A stretch of DNA of 11,818 nucleotides, taken from NCBI GenBank assembly GCA_001791465.1, contig MGER01000043.1, forward strand, positions 18,833-30,650. The letters are read 5' to 3'. The notes under the pieces were generated by a model. The model did not search any database, was not told the origin of the DNA, and saw nothing but the letters and a program-made list of their open reading frames with translations. The DNA comes from Candidatus Uhrbacteria bacterium RIFCSPLOWO2_02_FULL_49_11. Its GTDB lineage: Bacteria > Patescibacteriota > Patescibacteriia > 2-02-FULL-49-11. The translations under genes and the position numbers were made by a program. Each line of letters opens with the position of its first letter. Within the stretch, counting starts at the first letter, position 1. This document shows positions 1-6,634 of this stretch, in pieces.

Positions 1-578
1 TGAAGCTCGAGCCGCAATTGCCACTTCTCGCGCAGGGGAAGCCTTCAGACGAGGCGGATCCGCATTTTTGGCTTGATCCGGGAAGGATGATACTTGCGAC
101 GTCTGCCGTCAGGGATGCCATTTCTGATAAAGACCTTCCGCATAAGGATCAATATTGGGTTCAAACATCATTTTTTCTGGAAACGCTTGGCATGATAGAC
201 CGTGATTTTAGGGAACGGTTCAAAGGGGTGGCAAGTAAAGCAATCGTGAGCAGTCATTTATCCATGGCGCACTTTGTTTCTTCATTTGGCCTTGAATGGG
301 TGGGAGCAGTCGTGGAAACGCCGGGGAGCGAGCCGAGCATAGGACATGTAAACGCGTTAGTGAATCGTATGCGACGGGATCGCGTGCGTGCGGTGTTCGG
401 CGACAGTGAAAACGACGTTCGCGCAAAAGAAGTTGCGCAACAAGCTCAAGCGCCGTTTGTGGTGTTTAATCCCCTTGAAACCGCAAGCACGACCGCCGTT
501 GAGTCGTATGAAACGGTCATGCGCAGGAACATGATGGGGATGTCGCAAGCGTTGCATTATGAGCCGTTAACGGAGTAG
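1..578 (+). CDS. Metal (Zn/Mn) ABC transporter substrate-binding protein, ZnuA/TroA family, 5'-truncated by window edge
   Basis: The reading frame is open back to base 1, so the start codon and N-terminal lobe lie outside the window; the stop is TAG at 576-578. Family members bind Zn2+ or Mn2+ outside the membrane and deliver it to an ABC permease. Seen: DPHFWLDP (the first His-ligand motif of the family) near the visible N-terminus, then VSSHLSMAHFVSSFGL (second His ligand in SH), EPS (the usual EPSP-like turn), and VFGDSEND followed by an AKEVAQQA helix (region of the third, acidic ligand). The fourth ligand is normally Asp in a DPL motif, but here the text reads FNPLE, so Asp appears to be Asn. 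This may change metal choice or affinity (inference). The permease and ATPase genes are not downstream, where a tRNA follows; they may lie upstream of the window. Family assignment is firm, metal specificity is not. Confidence 0.85.
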   Translation, partial: KLEPQLPLLAQGKPSDEADPHFWLDPGRMILATSAVRDAISDKDLPHKDQYWVQTSFFLETLGMIDRDFRERFKGVASKAIVSSHLSMAHFVSSFGLEWVGAVVETPGSEPSIGHVNALVNRMRRDRVRAVFGDSENDVRAKEVAQQAQAPFVVFNPLETASTTAVESYETVMRRNMMGMSQALHYEPLTE

Positions 579-606
579 GATCGGGAATTAAGAATCTAGA
601 ATTTAG
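579..606 (-). repeat. Partial A/T-rich iterated repeat (possible solo arm of the palindromic family)
   Basis: Directly after the stop codon of the metal-binding protein, the minus strand reads TCTAAATTCTAGATTC. This resembles CCTAAATTCTAAATCC at about 7405-7420 on the plus strand. Both consist of short units of the form (C)TAAAT(T)C, like the arms of the longer repeats at 5672-5789 and 8611-8735. No second arm is visible here because the tRNA follows. It could be a decayed copy or coincidental A/T-rich sequence. Confidence 0.35.
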
Positions 607-629
607 AAAAAAACAAAAAATGATGATAG

Positions 630-701
630 CGGGGACTAGTTCACCGGTAGAACGCTCGGTTCGGGACCGAGAGGTAGAGGGTTCGATCCCCTCGTCCCCG
701 A
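630..701 (+). tRNA. tRNA-Pro (anticodon CGG)
   Basis: The cloverleaf folds completely by hand. The acceptor stem 630-636/694-700 has seven pairs; the D stem GTTC/GAAC is at 639-642/650-653; the anticodon stem CTCGG/CCGAG is at 655-659/667-671; the loop 660-666 reads TTCGGGA; the variable loop is 672-676; and the T stem GAGGG/CCCTC closes a TTCGATC loop. The anticodon 662-664 is CGG and reads the proline codon CCG. G37 follows it, as expected for tRNA-Pro. The discriminator is A701. The next bases are TTT, so the 3' CCA is not encoded and must be added by a nucleotidyltransferase. No duplicated tRNA 3' end was seen in the window, so there is no sign of an integrated element here. Confidence 0.97.
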
Positions 702-747
702 TTTTAAATAAAGTTCACAATGTGTATTATTATTATTTTATAAATAT

Positions 748-1143
748 ATGAAAGGCTATATTGCGAATATCGAAAAAACCACGTTGGAGAATGAAAATTT
801 CCGCACAGTGCTCTATACCGCACACCACAGCCAGCTGGTGGTGATGAGCCTTAATCCTCGGGAGGAAATCGGCGAAGAAGTGCACACGCTCGACCAGTTC
901 ATCAGGATCGAGGAAGGGGAGGGGTTGGCTGTGCTTGATGGCGTGGAGCATGTCCTTCATGATGATTATGCCGTGCTCATACCCGCGGGCGCCAGACACA
1001 ATGTTATCAATACTTCATCGGAAAAACCGATGAAACTCTATACCCTTTATTCTCCTCCTGAACACCAGGACGGGGTGGTGCGCAAGACCCGTGAGGAAGC
1101 GATGGCGAAAGAAGAGCATTTTGACGGCAAGACGACGGAGTAA
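748..1143 (+). CDS. Small cupin-domain protein (single beta-barrel, mannose-6-phosphate isomerase-like)
   Basis: This 131-aa soluble protein is a single cupin barrel. Cupin motif 1 is seen as GEEVHTLDQF...EEGEG (residues 42-59), with His46 and Gln50 as likely metal ligands. Motif 2 is PAGARHNVIN (79-88), with His84. The classic GX5HXHX3-4E pattern is modified (Asp49-Gln50 in place of the usual acidic ligand position), a variant common in small cupin_2 proteins. Single-domain cupins bind a metal and may be isomerases, dioxygenases or sugar binders; substrate cannot be predicted. The charged tail after residue 105 is not part of the barrel. The ATG is preceded by an A/T-rich stretch with no Shine-Dalgarno sequence. 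TTCACA (714-719) and TATAAA (739-744) could be promoter boxes, but their spacing is 19 and transcription would begin at or just inside the ATG. Confidence 0.85.
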   Translation: MKGYIANIEKTTLENENFRTVLYTAHHSQLVVMSLNPREEIGEEVHTLDQFIRIEEGEGLAVLDGVEHVLHDDYAVLIPAGARHNVINTSSEKPMKLYTLYSPPEHQDGVVRKTREEAMAKEEHFDGKTTE

Positions 1144-1170
1144 ACGATGCAGATCTCGATGTTTTTTTGG

Positions 1171-1190
1171 ATTCCCACTTTCATGGGAAT
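1171..1190. repeat. 20-bp inverted repeat of the form ATTCCC-N8-GGGAAT (dRS3-like)
   Basis: ATTCCCA (1171-1177) and TGGGAAT (1184-1190) are perfect reverse complements around the loop CTTTCA. The hairpin lies between the cupin stop and the ABC exporter start. A run of seven T precedes it rather than follows it, so it is not a normal rho-independent terminator for either strand. The pattern is the same as the neisserial dRS3 repeat, but it could equally be one of the general GGATTCCC...GGGAATGA hairpins found in many bacteria. Whether it is dispersed in this genome cannot be seen from one copy. Confidence 0.6.
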
Positions 1191-1211
1191 GATAATTTGT
1201 GCTGATTATTT

Positions 1212-2975
1212 ATGAAACAGGTAACGAAACAAACTTTTTCACTTCTCTGGCGTCATGCGAGGCCGTACAAGAAGCTCCTTTCGTTCATGATCGCGATGCT
1301 GGCGATGGGCATGATACTCGAAACGGTGGTCCCGCTTTTCTATAAGCGGTTTTTCGATTTGTTAAGCGACGGTTTAGTCCCGCGTGCGGCGCACACCGGC
1401 GCGCTTATCCGCACCATTATCGTGATCCTGCTGTTGTACCTGGTGGAGTGGATCCTCTGGCGCGTTACCACCTTTGCGAATAATTACTTCCAGCCGCGCG
1501 TCATGTCTGACATCCTTAATTCCTCGTTTGAATATCTCCATGCCCATGCCTACGGCTTTTTCGTAAACCGCTTTGTGGGGGCGCTGGTGCGCAAGGTCAA
1601 TCGCCTCGTGGATGCGTTTGAAAGCATTGCCGACAGGATCTGCTGGGATCTGTTGCCCATGGCAATTCGCATCGTGTCCATTCTCATCGTGCTGTGGTTC
1701 CGCAGCACCACCGTCGCGCTTGTCATGATGGTATGGATTGTTTTTTATCTTGCCGTGAATTACGCGTTTACGATGTTCAAGCTCAAGTACGACGAACAGA
1801 GCGCGACGGTTGATTCGCGGGTCACTGCGCATTTGGGCGACACGATTACGAACAATGTCAACATTAAGCTTTTTACTTCCTTAGCGAGCGAATTGCGTTC
1901 GTTCAAGCGCATCACCACAGACCAGTTTAAGATCAGGAAGTTCGTATGGGATTTAAGCGCAATTCTTGAGGCGATCCAGGCGCTGTTTATGATTTTCCTT
2001 GAGTATGCGATTTTCAGGATTGCCATACGCTATTGGGCAATGGGGGTTTTTAGCATCGGCGATTTCGTGCTCATCCAGGCGTATCTTCTGCAGATATTCA
2101 ACCGCCTCTGGGATTTCGGCCGCATCATCCGCGATATTTACAAGCGTTTGGCGGATGCCGAGGAAATGGTGGAAATACTCCATACGCCGCACGCGGTGCA
2201 GGATTCATCGAGCGCGAAAAGGCTCGTGATAAAAAAAGGAGAGGTTGATTTTCGGAAAGTGCATTTTACCTATACGGGAGCGCAGGACGTGCTCCATGAT
2301 TTTTCCCTGCTGATACGCCCCGGGGAAAAGGTGGGCTTGGTGGGGCCGTCGGGGGCAGGCAAGTCCACCATTACCGCTCTTCTTTTCCGTTTTTATGATG
2401 TCACGAAAGGAGGCATTCATATTGACGGCATTAATATTAAAGCAGTGACGCAGCGGTCGTTGCGCGAGAATATCAGTTTGGTGCCGCAGGATCCCATTCT
2501 TTTCCATCGCACGCTGATGGACAATATCCGCTATGGCAGGCTTGATGCCGCGGATGCGGAAGTATTCCGTGCGGCAAAGCTTGCGCACTGCGATGAATTC
2601 ATTCAACGGATGCCGGATGGTTATTTGACGTATGTGGGAGAGCGGGGAATAAAGCTTTCAGGGGGAGAGCGCCAAAGGGTGGCGATTGCGAGAGCGATCC
2701 TGAAAAACGCGCCGATCTTGGTTCTCGATGAGGCGACCTCGAGCCTTGATTCGCATTCCGAAGCGATGATCCAGGACGCCTTGGAAAAATTGATGGCTGA
2801 TAAGACCGTCATTGTCATTGCGCACCGGCTTTCCACAATCATGAAGATGGACCGTATCGTGGTGGTCAAGGAAGGCCGCATCACGGAGCAGGGGACTCAT
2901 GATACGCTCCTGACGAAGCATCGCGGCACCTACCGCATGCTTTGGCGCTTGCAAGCAGGCGGGTTTATTAAATAA
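1212..2975 (+). CDS. ABC exporter half-transporter (fused membrane and ATPase domains, MsbA/multidrug type)
   Basis: This 587-aa protein has the usual length of an exporter half-transporter; such proteins act as dimers in the inner membrane and use ATP to export lipids, drugs or peptides. About six membrane segments fall at roughly residues 21-45, 65-85, 148-165, 168-186, 250-272 and 280-296. The nucleotide-binding domain starts near 342. It has Walker A GPSGAGKST (378-386), the Q-loop Gln426 in VPQDP, signature LSGGE (482-486), Walker B ILVLDE (502-507), D-loop SLDS (511-514) and switch His538 in AHRL. All catalytic positions are present, so it should be active. There is no N-terminal peptidase domain, so it is not a double-glycine bacteriocin exporter. 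The start ATG lacks a Shine-Dalgarno sequence. The PEBP gene begins 6 bases after the stop, so the two are probably co-transcribed. No partner half-transporter is visible, suggesting a homodimer. The substrate is unknown. Confidence 0.93.
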   Translation: MKQVTKQTFSLLWRHARPYKKLLSFMIAMLAMGMILETVVPLFYKRFFDLLSDGLVPRAAHTGALIRTIIVILLLYLVEWILWRVTTFANNYFQPRVMSDILNSSFEYLHAHAYGFFVNRFVGALVRKVNRLVDAFESIADRICWDLLPMAIRIVSILIVLWFRSTTVALVMMVWIVFYLAVNYAFTMFKLKYDEQSATVDSRVTAHLGDTITNNVNIKLFTSLASELRSFKRITTDQFKIRKFVWDLSAILEAIQALFMIFLEYAIFRIAIRYWAMGVFSIGDFVLIQAYLLQIFNRLWDFGRIIRDIYKRLADAEEMVEILHTPHAVQDSSSAKRLVIKKGEVDFRKVHFTYTGAQDVLHDFSLLIRPGEKVGLVGPSGAGKSTITALLFRFYDVTKGGIHIDGINIKAVTQRSLRENISLVPQDPILFHRTLMDNIRYGRLDAADAEVFRAAKLAHCDEFIQRMPDGYLTYVGERGIKLSGGERQRVAIARAILKNAPILVLDEATSSLDSHSEAMIQDALEKLMADKTVIVIAHRLSTIMKMDRIVVVKEGRITEQGTHDTLLTKHRGTYRMLWRLQAGGFIK

Positions 2976-2981
2976 CTGCTT

Positions 2982-3422
2982 ATGAAATTCTCAAGTCCCG
3001 CATTTCAACATGAAGGAACGGTTCCCGCGTTGTACACTTGTGACGGAATAGACGTAAACCCTCCATTTACCATAGAAGGGGCGCCAGAGCAAGCCCGGAG
3101 TCTTGCGCTCGTGGTGGACGATCCTGATGCGCCAAGAGGCGATTGGGTGCATTGGACCGTGTGGAATATTTTGCCTTCAACGACTCGCATTGAGGAAAAT
3201 GCGGTGCCCCCAGGCGCCGTGGAAGGCATGACCGATTTTGGCAAGTCTGGATGGGGAGGCCCGTGCCCACCCGCAGGAGTGCACCGCTACCAATTCAATC
3301 TCTATGCGCTGGATAGCACGCTCTCGCTTTCCAGTGCCGCAAAGAAACGCGATCTTGAGCACGCAATGGAAGGGCATGTGCTCGCGCATGCGGTGCTCGC
3401 AGGGAAATATTCAAGAAGATAA
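2982..3422 (+). CDS. YbhB/YbcL-type phosphatidylethanolamine-binding protein (PEBP, Raf kinase inhibitor-like)
   Basis: This 146-aa protein has the normal length of bacterial PEBP proteins. It has the conserved ligand-pocket motifs in order: DDPDAP (46-51), the HW pair (57-58) and the long motif GWGGPCPPAGVHRY (90-103), with His57, Asp47 and His101 expected to line the anion pocket. Bacterial members are small cytoplasmic or periplasmic proteins whose role is mostly unknown; some bind phospholipid head groups or affect kinases. No signal peptide is seen, so it is probably cytoplasmic. The gene lies 6 bases downstream of the ABC exporter, which suggests co-expression; a shared lipid-related role would fit but is inference. 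It overlaps the 3' end of dusB by 12 bases on the opposite strand. Confidence 0.9.
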   Translation: MKFSSPAFQHEGTVPALYTCDGIDVNPPFTIEGAPEQARSLALVVDDPDAPRGDWVHWTVWNILPSTTRIEENAVPPGAVEGMTDFGKSGWGGPCPPAGVHRYQFNLYALDSTLSLSSAAKKRDLEHAMEGHVLAHAVLAGKYSRR

Positions 3423-4385
3423 TTCCTGTTCAGGCATTGCCATAATAATCCGTTGCACCTCCTCGAGGGTTTTTACCTTAACAAGTTCCTCGCGGATTTT
3501 TTTTGCGCGCGGCAATCCCTTCACATACCACGCCAAGTGTTTGCGCATTTCAATAATGCCGTACGGGCCCTTGGTCTCAAGCGCGAGTTTTACGTGTTCC
3601 ATGATACATTGTTTTTTTTCGTCCCAGGTCGGCTCGTGAAAAGCGCCTGATGCGAGATATTCTCGGATCTGCCGGAAAATCCAAGGCCGCCCCAGCGCCC
3701 CGCGCGCAATGCCCAATCCGTCCGCATGCGTGGCCTCAACCATTTCTTGCGCCGTTTCAGGGCTTAAGATGCCGCCGTTTGCGATCACTATCCCTTTGAA
3801 TACCCTTTTCACCGCAGCAATCATGCCAATATCCGGCTCGCCGTCGAAGGGCAACTCATACGAGCGGCCGTGGATCATGACTGCCGATACGGGCAGCGAC
3901 TTGATTCTTTCCACGAGATCAACCGCGGTTATTTTTTTCTTATTATCATTGATGCTCGCGCGCAGTTTGACGGACACAGGAAGGGCGGTGGCATCACACA
4001 CCGCAGCGATGAGCTCGGCGCAGTGCGCGGGATTGCGCATCAGGCTCACTCCTCCGCCATGCCGCGTCACCTTGTACGCGGGGCAGCCGAAGTTAATATC
4101 AATGCCCGAGAACCCCATGCCCTCCACTGACTCTGCTGCCGCATGAAACACTGACGGGTCATTGCCGAAAATTTGGCATACAACCGGCTGCTCTCCGGTT
4201 GAGAAAGAAAGCATCTCCTGCGTTTTTTTGCTGTGCCGCGCAAGCGCATTGGCGGATGCAAATTCCGTATAGATGACATCCGCGCCGAACCGTTTGCACA
4301 TGGTGCGGAACGCGAGGTCCGTGACTCCTGCCATGGGTGCAAGAGCAAGGAAGGGTTTTGGCAATTGTGTCCAGAAATTTTTCAT
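3411..4385 (-). CDS. dusB: tRNA-dihydrouridine synthase, DusB-like
   Basis: This enzyme uses FMN and NADPH to reduce uridine to dihydrouridine in the tRNA D-loop. The TIM barrel begins with PMAGVTD (17-23). The active-site motif NFGCP is at 98-102, with catalytic Cys101 on a loop that continues AYKVTRHGGG. Lys140 (KLR) and HGRS (172-175) are FMN and phosphate contacts, ANGGI is at 202-206, and GIARGALGRPWIF (225-237) is the phosphate-binding end of the barrel. An in-frame ATG at 4403 would add six residues. I prefer 4385 because the N-terminus MKNFW is typical of this subfamily and the predicted -10 box (4399-4404) overlaps the upstream ATG. No Shine-Dalgarno sequence is seen. It overlaps the convergent PEBP gene by 12 bases and is divergent from rarA. 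The family is certain; the DusB label rests on the PMAGVTD type motif. Confidence 0.92.
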   Translation of the reverse strand: MKNFWTQLPKPFLALAPMAGVTDLAFRTMCKRFGADVIYTEFASANALARHSKKTQEMLSFSTGEQPVVCQIFGNDPSVFHAAAESVEGMGFSGIDINFGCPAYKVTRHGGGVSLMRNPAHCAELIAAVCDATALPVSVKLRASINDNKKKITAVDLVERIKSLPVSAVMIHGRSYELPFDGEPDIGMIAAVKRVFKGIVIANGGILSPETAQEMVEATHADGLGIARGALGRPWIFRQIREYLASGAFHEPTWDEKKQCIMEHVKLALETKGPYGIIEMRKHLAWYVKGLPRAKKIREELVKVKTLEEVQRIIMAMPEQELSS

Positions 4386-4398
4386 AAGACCAGCTATA

Positions 4399-4426
4399 AG
4401 CATACGATAACTAAAACGGTTGTCAA
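4399..4426 (-). promoter_or_regulatory. Predicted promoter of dusB
   Basis: Read on the minus strand, TTGACA (4426-4421) is a perfect -35 box. It is followed after 16 bases by TATGCT (4404-4399), a fair -10 box. Transcription would start near 4392, leaving only about 6-7 bases before the ATG at 4385, so the message would be nearly leaderless. The -35 box overlaps the proposed rarA -35 box on the other strand. Confidence 0.5.
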
Positions 4427-4452
4427 AATGCCACCTTATGATATGGTATACT
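4420..4452 (+). promoter_or_regulatory. Predicted promoter of rarA with extended -10
   Basis: TGGTATACT (4444-4452) is an extended -10 element (TGn plus TATACT). TTGTCA at 4420-4425 resembles a -35 box but is 21 bases from TATACT, so it fits only if TATGGT (4442-4447, spacing 16) is the -10 box, or the extended -10 works without it. TTGTCA and the dusB TTGACA share five bases on opposite strands. The expected transcript start is about 4459, giving a leader of some 37 bases before the rarA ATG. Confidence 0.5.
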
Positions 4453-4495
4453 ATATATCATTACCCATCTGCTTGATTAGCAATTTTAAGAGTAT

Positions 4496-5710
4496 ATGGT
4501 AAATTATGCGCCGCTTGCCGACCGAATGCGGCCCGAGCGGCTGGAAGATTTTGTCGGGCAGGAAGATCTCCTAGGGAAGGGGACTTTTTTGCGCCGCGCG
4601 ATTGAGGAAGATCGCGTGCCTTCTATGATTTTATGGGGGCCTCCCGGTTGCGGTAAAACCACGCTTGCGCACGTGATCGCGCGGATCACGAAGGCGGAAT
4701 TCGTTTCGTTGCCCGCGACATCGAGCGGGGTGGAAGAGTTGCGAAAGATAATAGAGCGCGCCGAAAGCGGGGTACGCTTGGGGGTAAAAACAGTCCTGTT
4801 TATTGACGAGATCCACCGCTGGAACAAAGCGCAGCAGGACCGGCTGTTGCCTTATGTAGAGAAGGGCGTGATAACGCTCATCGGCGCGACAACCGAGAAT
4901 CCCTCGTTTGAGGTGAATTCGGCGCTGCTTTCCCGCGCGCGCGTGTTTGTATTGAAACAGCTTAACGAAGAGTCGCTCAGGAAAATTTTGGAACGGGCGC
5001 TTCATGAAGTGGGCGGAAAAATTTCAGACGATATATCGGACTTCATCGCTGCGCAGGCGCATGGGGATGCCCGATTCGCATTAAATACGCTGGAAGCGTG
5101 TTTTGATGAAGGGGAAGTTATTACCATAGAGAAGATTAAACAGATTTTGCAGAAATCCCACCTGTTGTATGACAAGAAAGGCGAGGAACATTATAATATC
5201 ATTTCCGCTCTGCATAAATCCATGCGCGGGGGAGACGCGGATGCCGCAGTGTATTGGCTCGCGCGGATGCTCGAAGGCGGCGAAGATCCGCTCTACGCGG
5301 CACGGAGGATCGTAAGGTTTGCCTCGGAAGACATTGGCCTTGCAAATAACACGGCGCTCCTCGTCGCAAATGCCGCGTTTGACGCGTGTCACAAGCTGGG
5401 TATGCCCGAGTGCGCGGTGCACCTAGCCCAGGCGGTGATGTACATGGCGCTGTCGAAAAAGAGCATTGTTGCGTATGAAGCGTATGAAAAGGCGAAACAG
5501 GATGTGGAGAAGTACGGCGCCTTGCCCGTGCCGCTCCATATCCGCAATGCGCCCACGCAGCTGATGAAAGATTTGAATTACGGCAAAGGGTATAAATACA
5601 CGCCGCATTTCGAGGGCGACGCGGGCACACAGGATTATCTGCCGGCAGAGCTGAAGGGAAAGAGATACTATAATGAAAATCCAAAATCCAAAGATCAAAG
5701 CTCAAAATGA
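4496..5710 (+). CDS. rarA: Replication-associated recombination protein RarA/MgsA (AAA+ ATPase), with altered C-terminus
   Basis: RarA is a tetrameric clamp-loader-like ATPase acting at stalled or gapped replication forks. Visible in order: PLADRMRP...DFVGQEDLLG (6-27), Walker A GPPGCGKTT (48-56), Walker B LFIDEIHRWN (101-110; Trp stands where Phe is usual), sensor 1 GATTENP (130-136), the arginine-finger region LLSRARV (144-150), and the C-terminal helical oligomerisation domain up to YLPAELKGKRYYN (381-393). The family normally continues about 20-25 more residues (in E. coli, a PTNRG-type tail), but here it ends after ENPKSKDQSSK. Those codons lie in the left arm of a palindromic repeat, which also supplies the TGA stop. 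The 404-aa length is therefore slightly short. A weak AAGAG (4488-4492) is the only Shine-Dalgarno candidate, 3 bases from the ATG. Divergent from dusB. Confidence 0.95.
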   Translation: MVNYAPLADRMRPERLEDFVGQEDLLGKGTFLRRAIEEDRVPSMILWGPPGCGKTTLAHVIARITKAEFVSLPATSSGVEELRKIIERAESGVRLGVKTVLFIDEIHRWNKAQQDRLLPYVEKGVITLIGATTENPSFEVNSALLSRARVFVLKQLNEESLRKILERALHEVGGKISDDISDFIAAQAHGDARFALNTLEACFDEGEVITIEKIKQILQKSHLLYDKKGEEHYNIISALHKSMRGGDADAAVYWLARMLEGGEDPLYAARRIVRFASEDIGLANNTALLVANAAFDACHKLGMPECAVHLAQAVMYMALSKKSIVAYEAYEKAKQDVEKYGALPVPLHIRNAPTQLMKDLNYGKGYKYTPHFEGDAGTQDYLPAELKGKRYYNENPKSKDQSSK

Positions 5711-5789
5711 AGGTGTCCCTACGGGACGATTCCTCAATATTTTTACTTTTTAATTTTCATTTTGGTTTTTGGGTTTTGCATTTTACATT
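5672..5789. repeat. 118-bp imperfect palindromic repeat between rarA and the VanZ-like gene
   Basis: The left arm (5672-5708) is built of units like AAAATCC/AAAGATC. The right arm (about 5758-5789), read as reverse complement, aligns with it at about 20 of 24 positions after a one-base gap, with AATG at both outer ends. The centre holds a perfect short hairpin, GTCCC-TAC-GGGAC (5715-5727). The left arm encodes the last ten or so residues of RarA and its TGA. The right arm ends 3 bases before the preferred VanZ ATG. It encodes no protein of its own. The layout resembles the copy at 8611-8735. Confidence 0.7.
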
Positions 5790-5792
5790 ATT

Positions 5793-6170
5793 ATGCGCTT
5801 CTGGTTTCTGCCCATAAGTTGGGCTTTTCTCATCTTCCTCGGATCCTCCATCCACGGCGGATCAATACCCGCGCCGGTGTCTGTGGCGAGCCAGGCGCTC
5901 CATGCGTGCGAATATGCGGTATTGGCCTACCTTATCGCGCGTGCGTTTTCGCAAACAAAAAAAGAGCGATATCCGCTCAAGAAGATTTTAGTTGTTGCGT
6001 TTACCATCAGCGTGCTGTACGCGGCTACCGATGAATTCCACCAATTTTACATACCAGGCCGCCATCCAGATCCCTTAGATTTACTCATGGATGCCCTGGG
6101 AAGCGGGGCGGGAGTTTTTCTCTGGTATTTGTTTGTCCGGAGGAGGTTGAACGATATAAGATGGGGTTAA
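5793..6170 (+). CDS. VanZ-like membrane protein
   Basis: This 125-aa integral membrane protein has about four hydrophobic segments. The VanZ-family core is YAATDEFHQFYIPGR (77-91) followed by D-LDLLMDALGSGAG; the conserved DE-x-HQ, the GR and the Asp of the last helix are all present. VanZ was named for a low-level teicoplanin resistance factor, but most small relatives have no known function. I chose ATG 5793; the frame can be extended to TTG 5769, but those eight codons lie in the arm of the adjacent repeat. No Shine-Dalgarno sequence is present. The stop codon lies 5 bases from the end of the convergent acetyltransferase gene. Possible read-through from rarA, with no function shared between them that I can see. 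Confidence 0.82.
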   Translation: MRFWFLPISWAFLIFLGSSIHGGSIPAPVSVASQALHACEYAVLAYLIARAFSQTKKERYPLKKILVVAFTISVLYAATDEFHQFYIPGRHPDPLDLLMDALGSGAGVFLWYLFVRRRLNDIRWG

Positions 6171-6175
6171 ATCGG

Positions 6176-6607
6176 TTATTTACTGTTCGGTGTTATAACC
6201 ATGCCGAAGAGATAACAATTCTCGCCAAACCATTGTTTCTTGAGCAAGAATCGCTCCTCAAATCCCATGGCTACATAGAATCCTTTCGCGTGATATCGCG
6301 TAAGGCTCCAGCACCATAATTTTGGCATTTTTTCTTTTTTGCATTTTTGTATTGCGAATTGTATGAGGCGCCTTCCCGTACCTTTTTGACGCGACGCGAT
6401 GGTGTCAATTTGGTATGAGCCTTCGATAGGCTCGAGGCACATGGCCCCGATGGGTTGATTTCCTTTTAATGCAATAAAGTACCAGCCTTTGGAAACGAGC
6501 GCGGCAATGCGTTTCGTGTCAGAGAAGCGGTAGTGTTCGGTATCAAGGACAGAAATGATGCGTGCAATCGAGGAAATGTGTTTTCTTGATGCTTTGATGA
6601 TTTTCAC
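6176..6607 (-). CDS. GNAT-family N-acetyltransferase
   Basis: This 143-aa protein is a single GNAT domain, which transfers the acetyl group of acetyl-CoA to an amine. Seen: an N-terminal strand-helix (MKIIKASRKHISSIARII), a beta-hairpin ending IGAMCLEP (53-60), the acetyl-CoA pyrophosphate loop RQKGTGRRLIQFA (73-85, the R/QxxGxG/A motif), and the late YVAMGFEE motif (111-118). The substrate cannot be told from the sequence: amino acid, peptide N-terminus, antibiotic and polyamine are all possible. The start is GTG at 6607-6605, with no Shine-Dalgarno sequence. It lies 27 bases downstream of the HAD hydrolase on the same strand, so the two probably form an operon. Confidence 0.85.
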   Translation of the reverse strand: MKIIKASRKHISSIARIISVLDTEHYRFSDTKRIAALVSKGWYFIALKGNQPIGAMCLEPIEGSYQIDTIASRQKGTGRRLIQFAIQKCKKEKMPKLWCWSLTRYHAKGFYVAMGFEERFLLKKQWFGENCYLFGMVITPNSK

Positions 6608-6634
6608 AAGTTACGTAATTAATTAAATAAATTT

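Noticed and set aside
630..701. tRNA-Pro as an integration site of a mobile element
   Set aside because: No second copy of the tRNA 3' end and no integrase were seen in the window.
1161..1190. Rho-independent terminator after the cupin gene
   Set aside because: The T-run comes before the hairpin rather than after it, on either strand no T-run follows the stem.
1374..1832. 152-aa minus-strand frame opposite the ABC exporter membrane domain
   Set aside because: His/Arg-rich composition typical of antisense frames; the plus-strand gene has full family motifs.
3709..4146. 145-aa plus-strand frame opposite dusB
   Set aside because: Fully inside dusB, whose catalytic motifs are intact; no recognisable domain in the plus-strand reading.
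5199..5705. 168-aa open frame on the minus strand opposite rarA
   Set aside because: It lies wholly within the conserved rarA gene, is rich in Arg, Ala, Pro and Cys as expected of an antisense GC-rich frame, and shows no domain.
5672..5789. Possible CRISPR-like short tandem units
   Set aside because: The units are about 8-12 bases, degenerate and adjacent, with no spacers; no cas genes are nearby.
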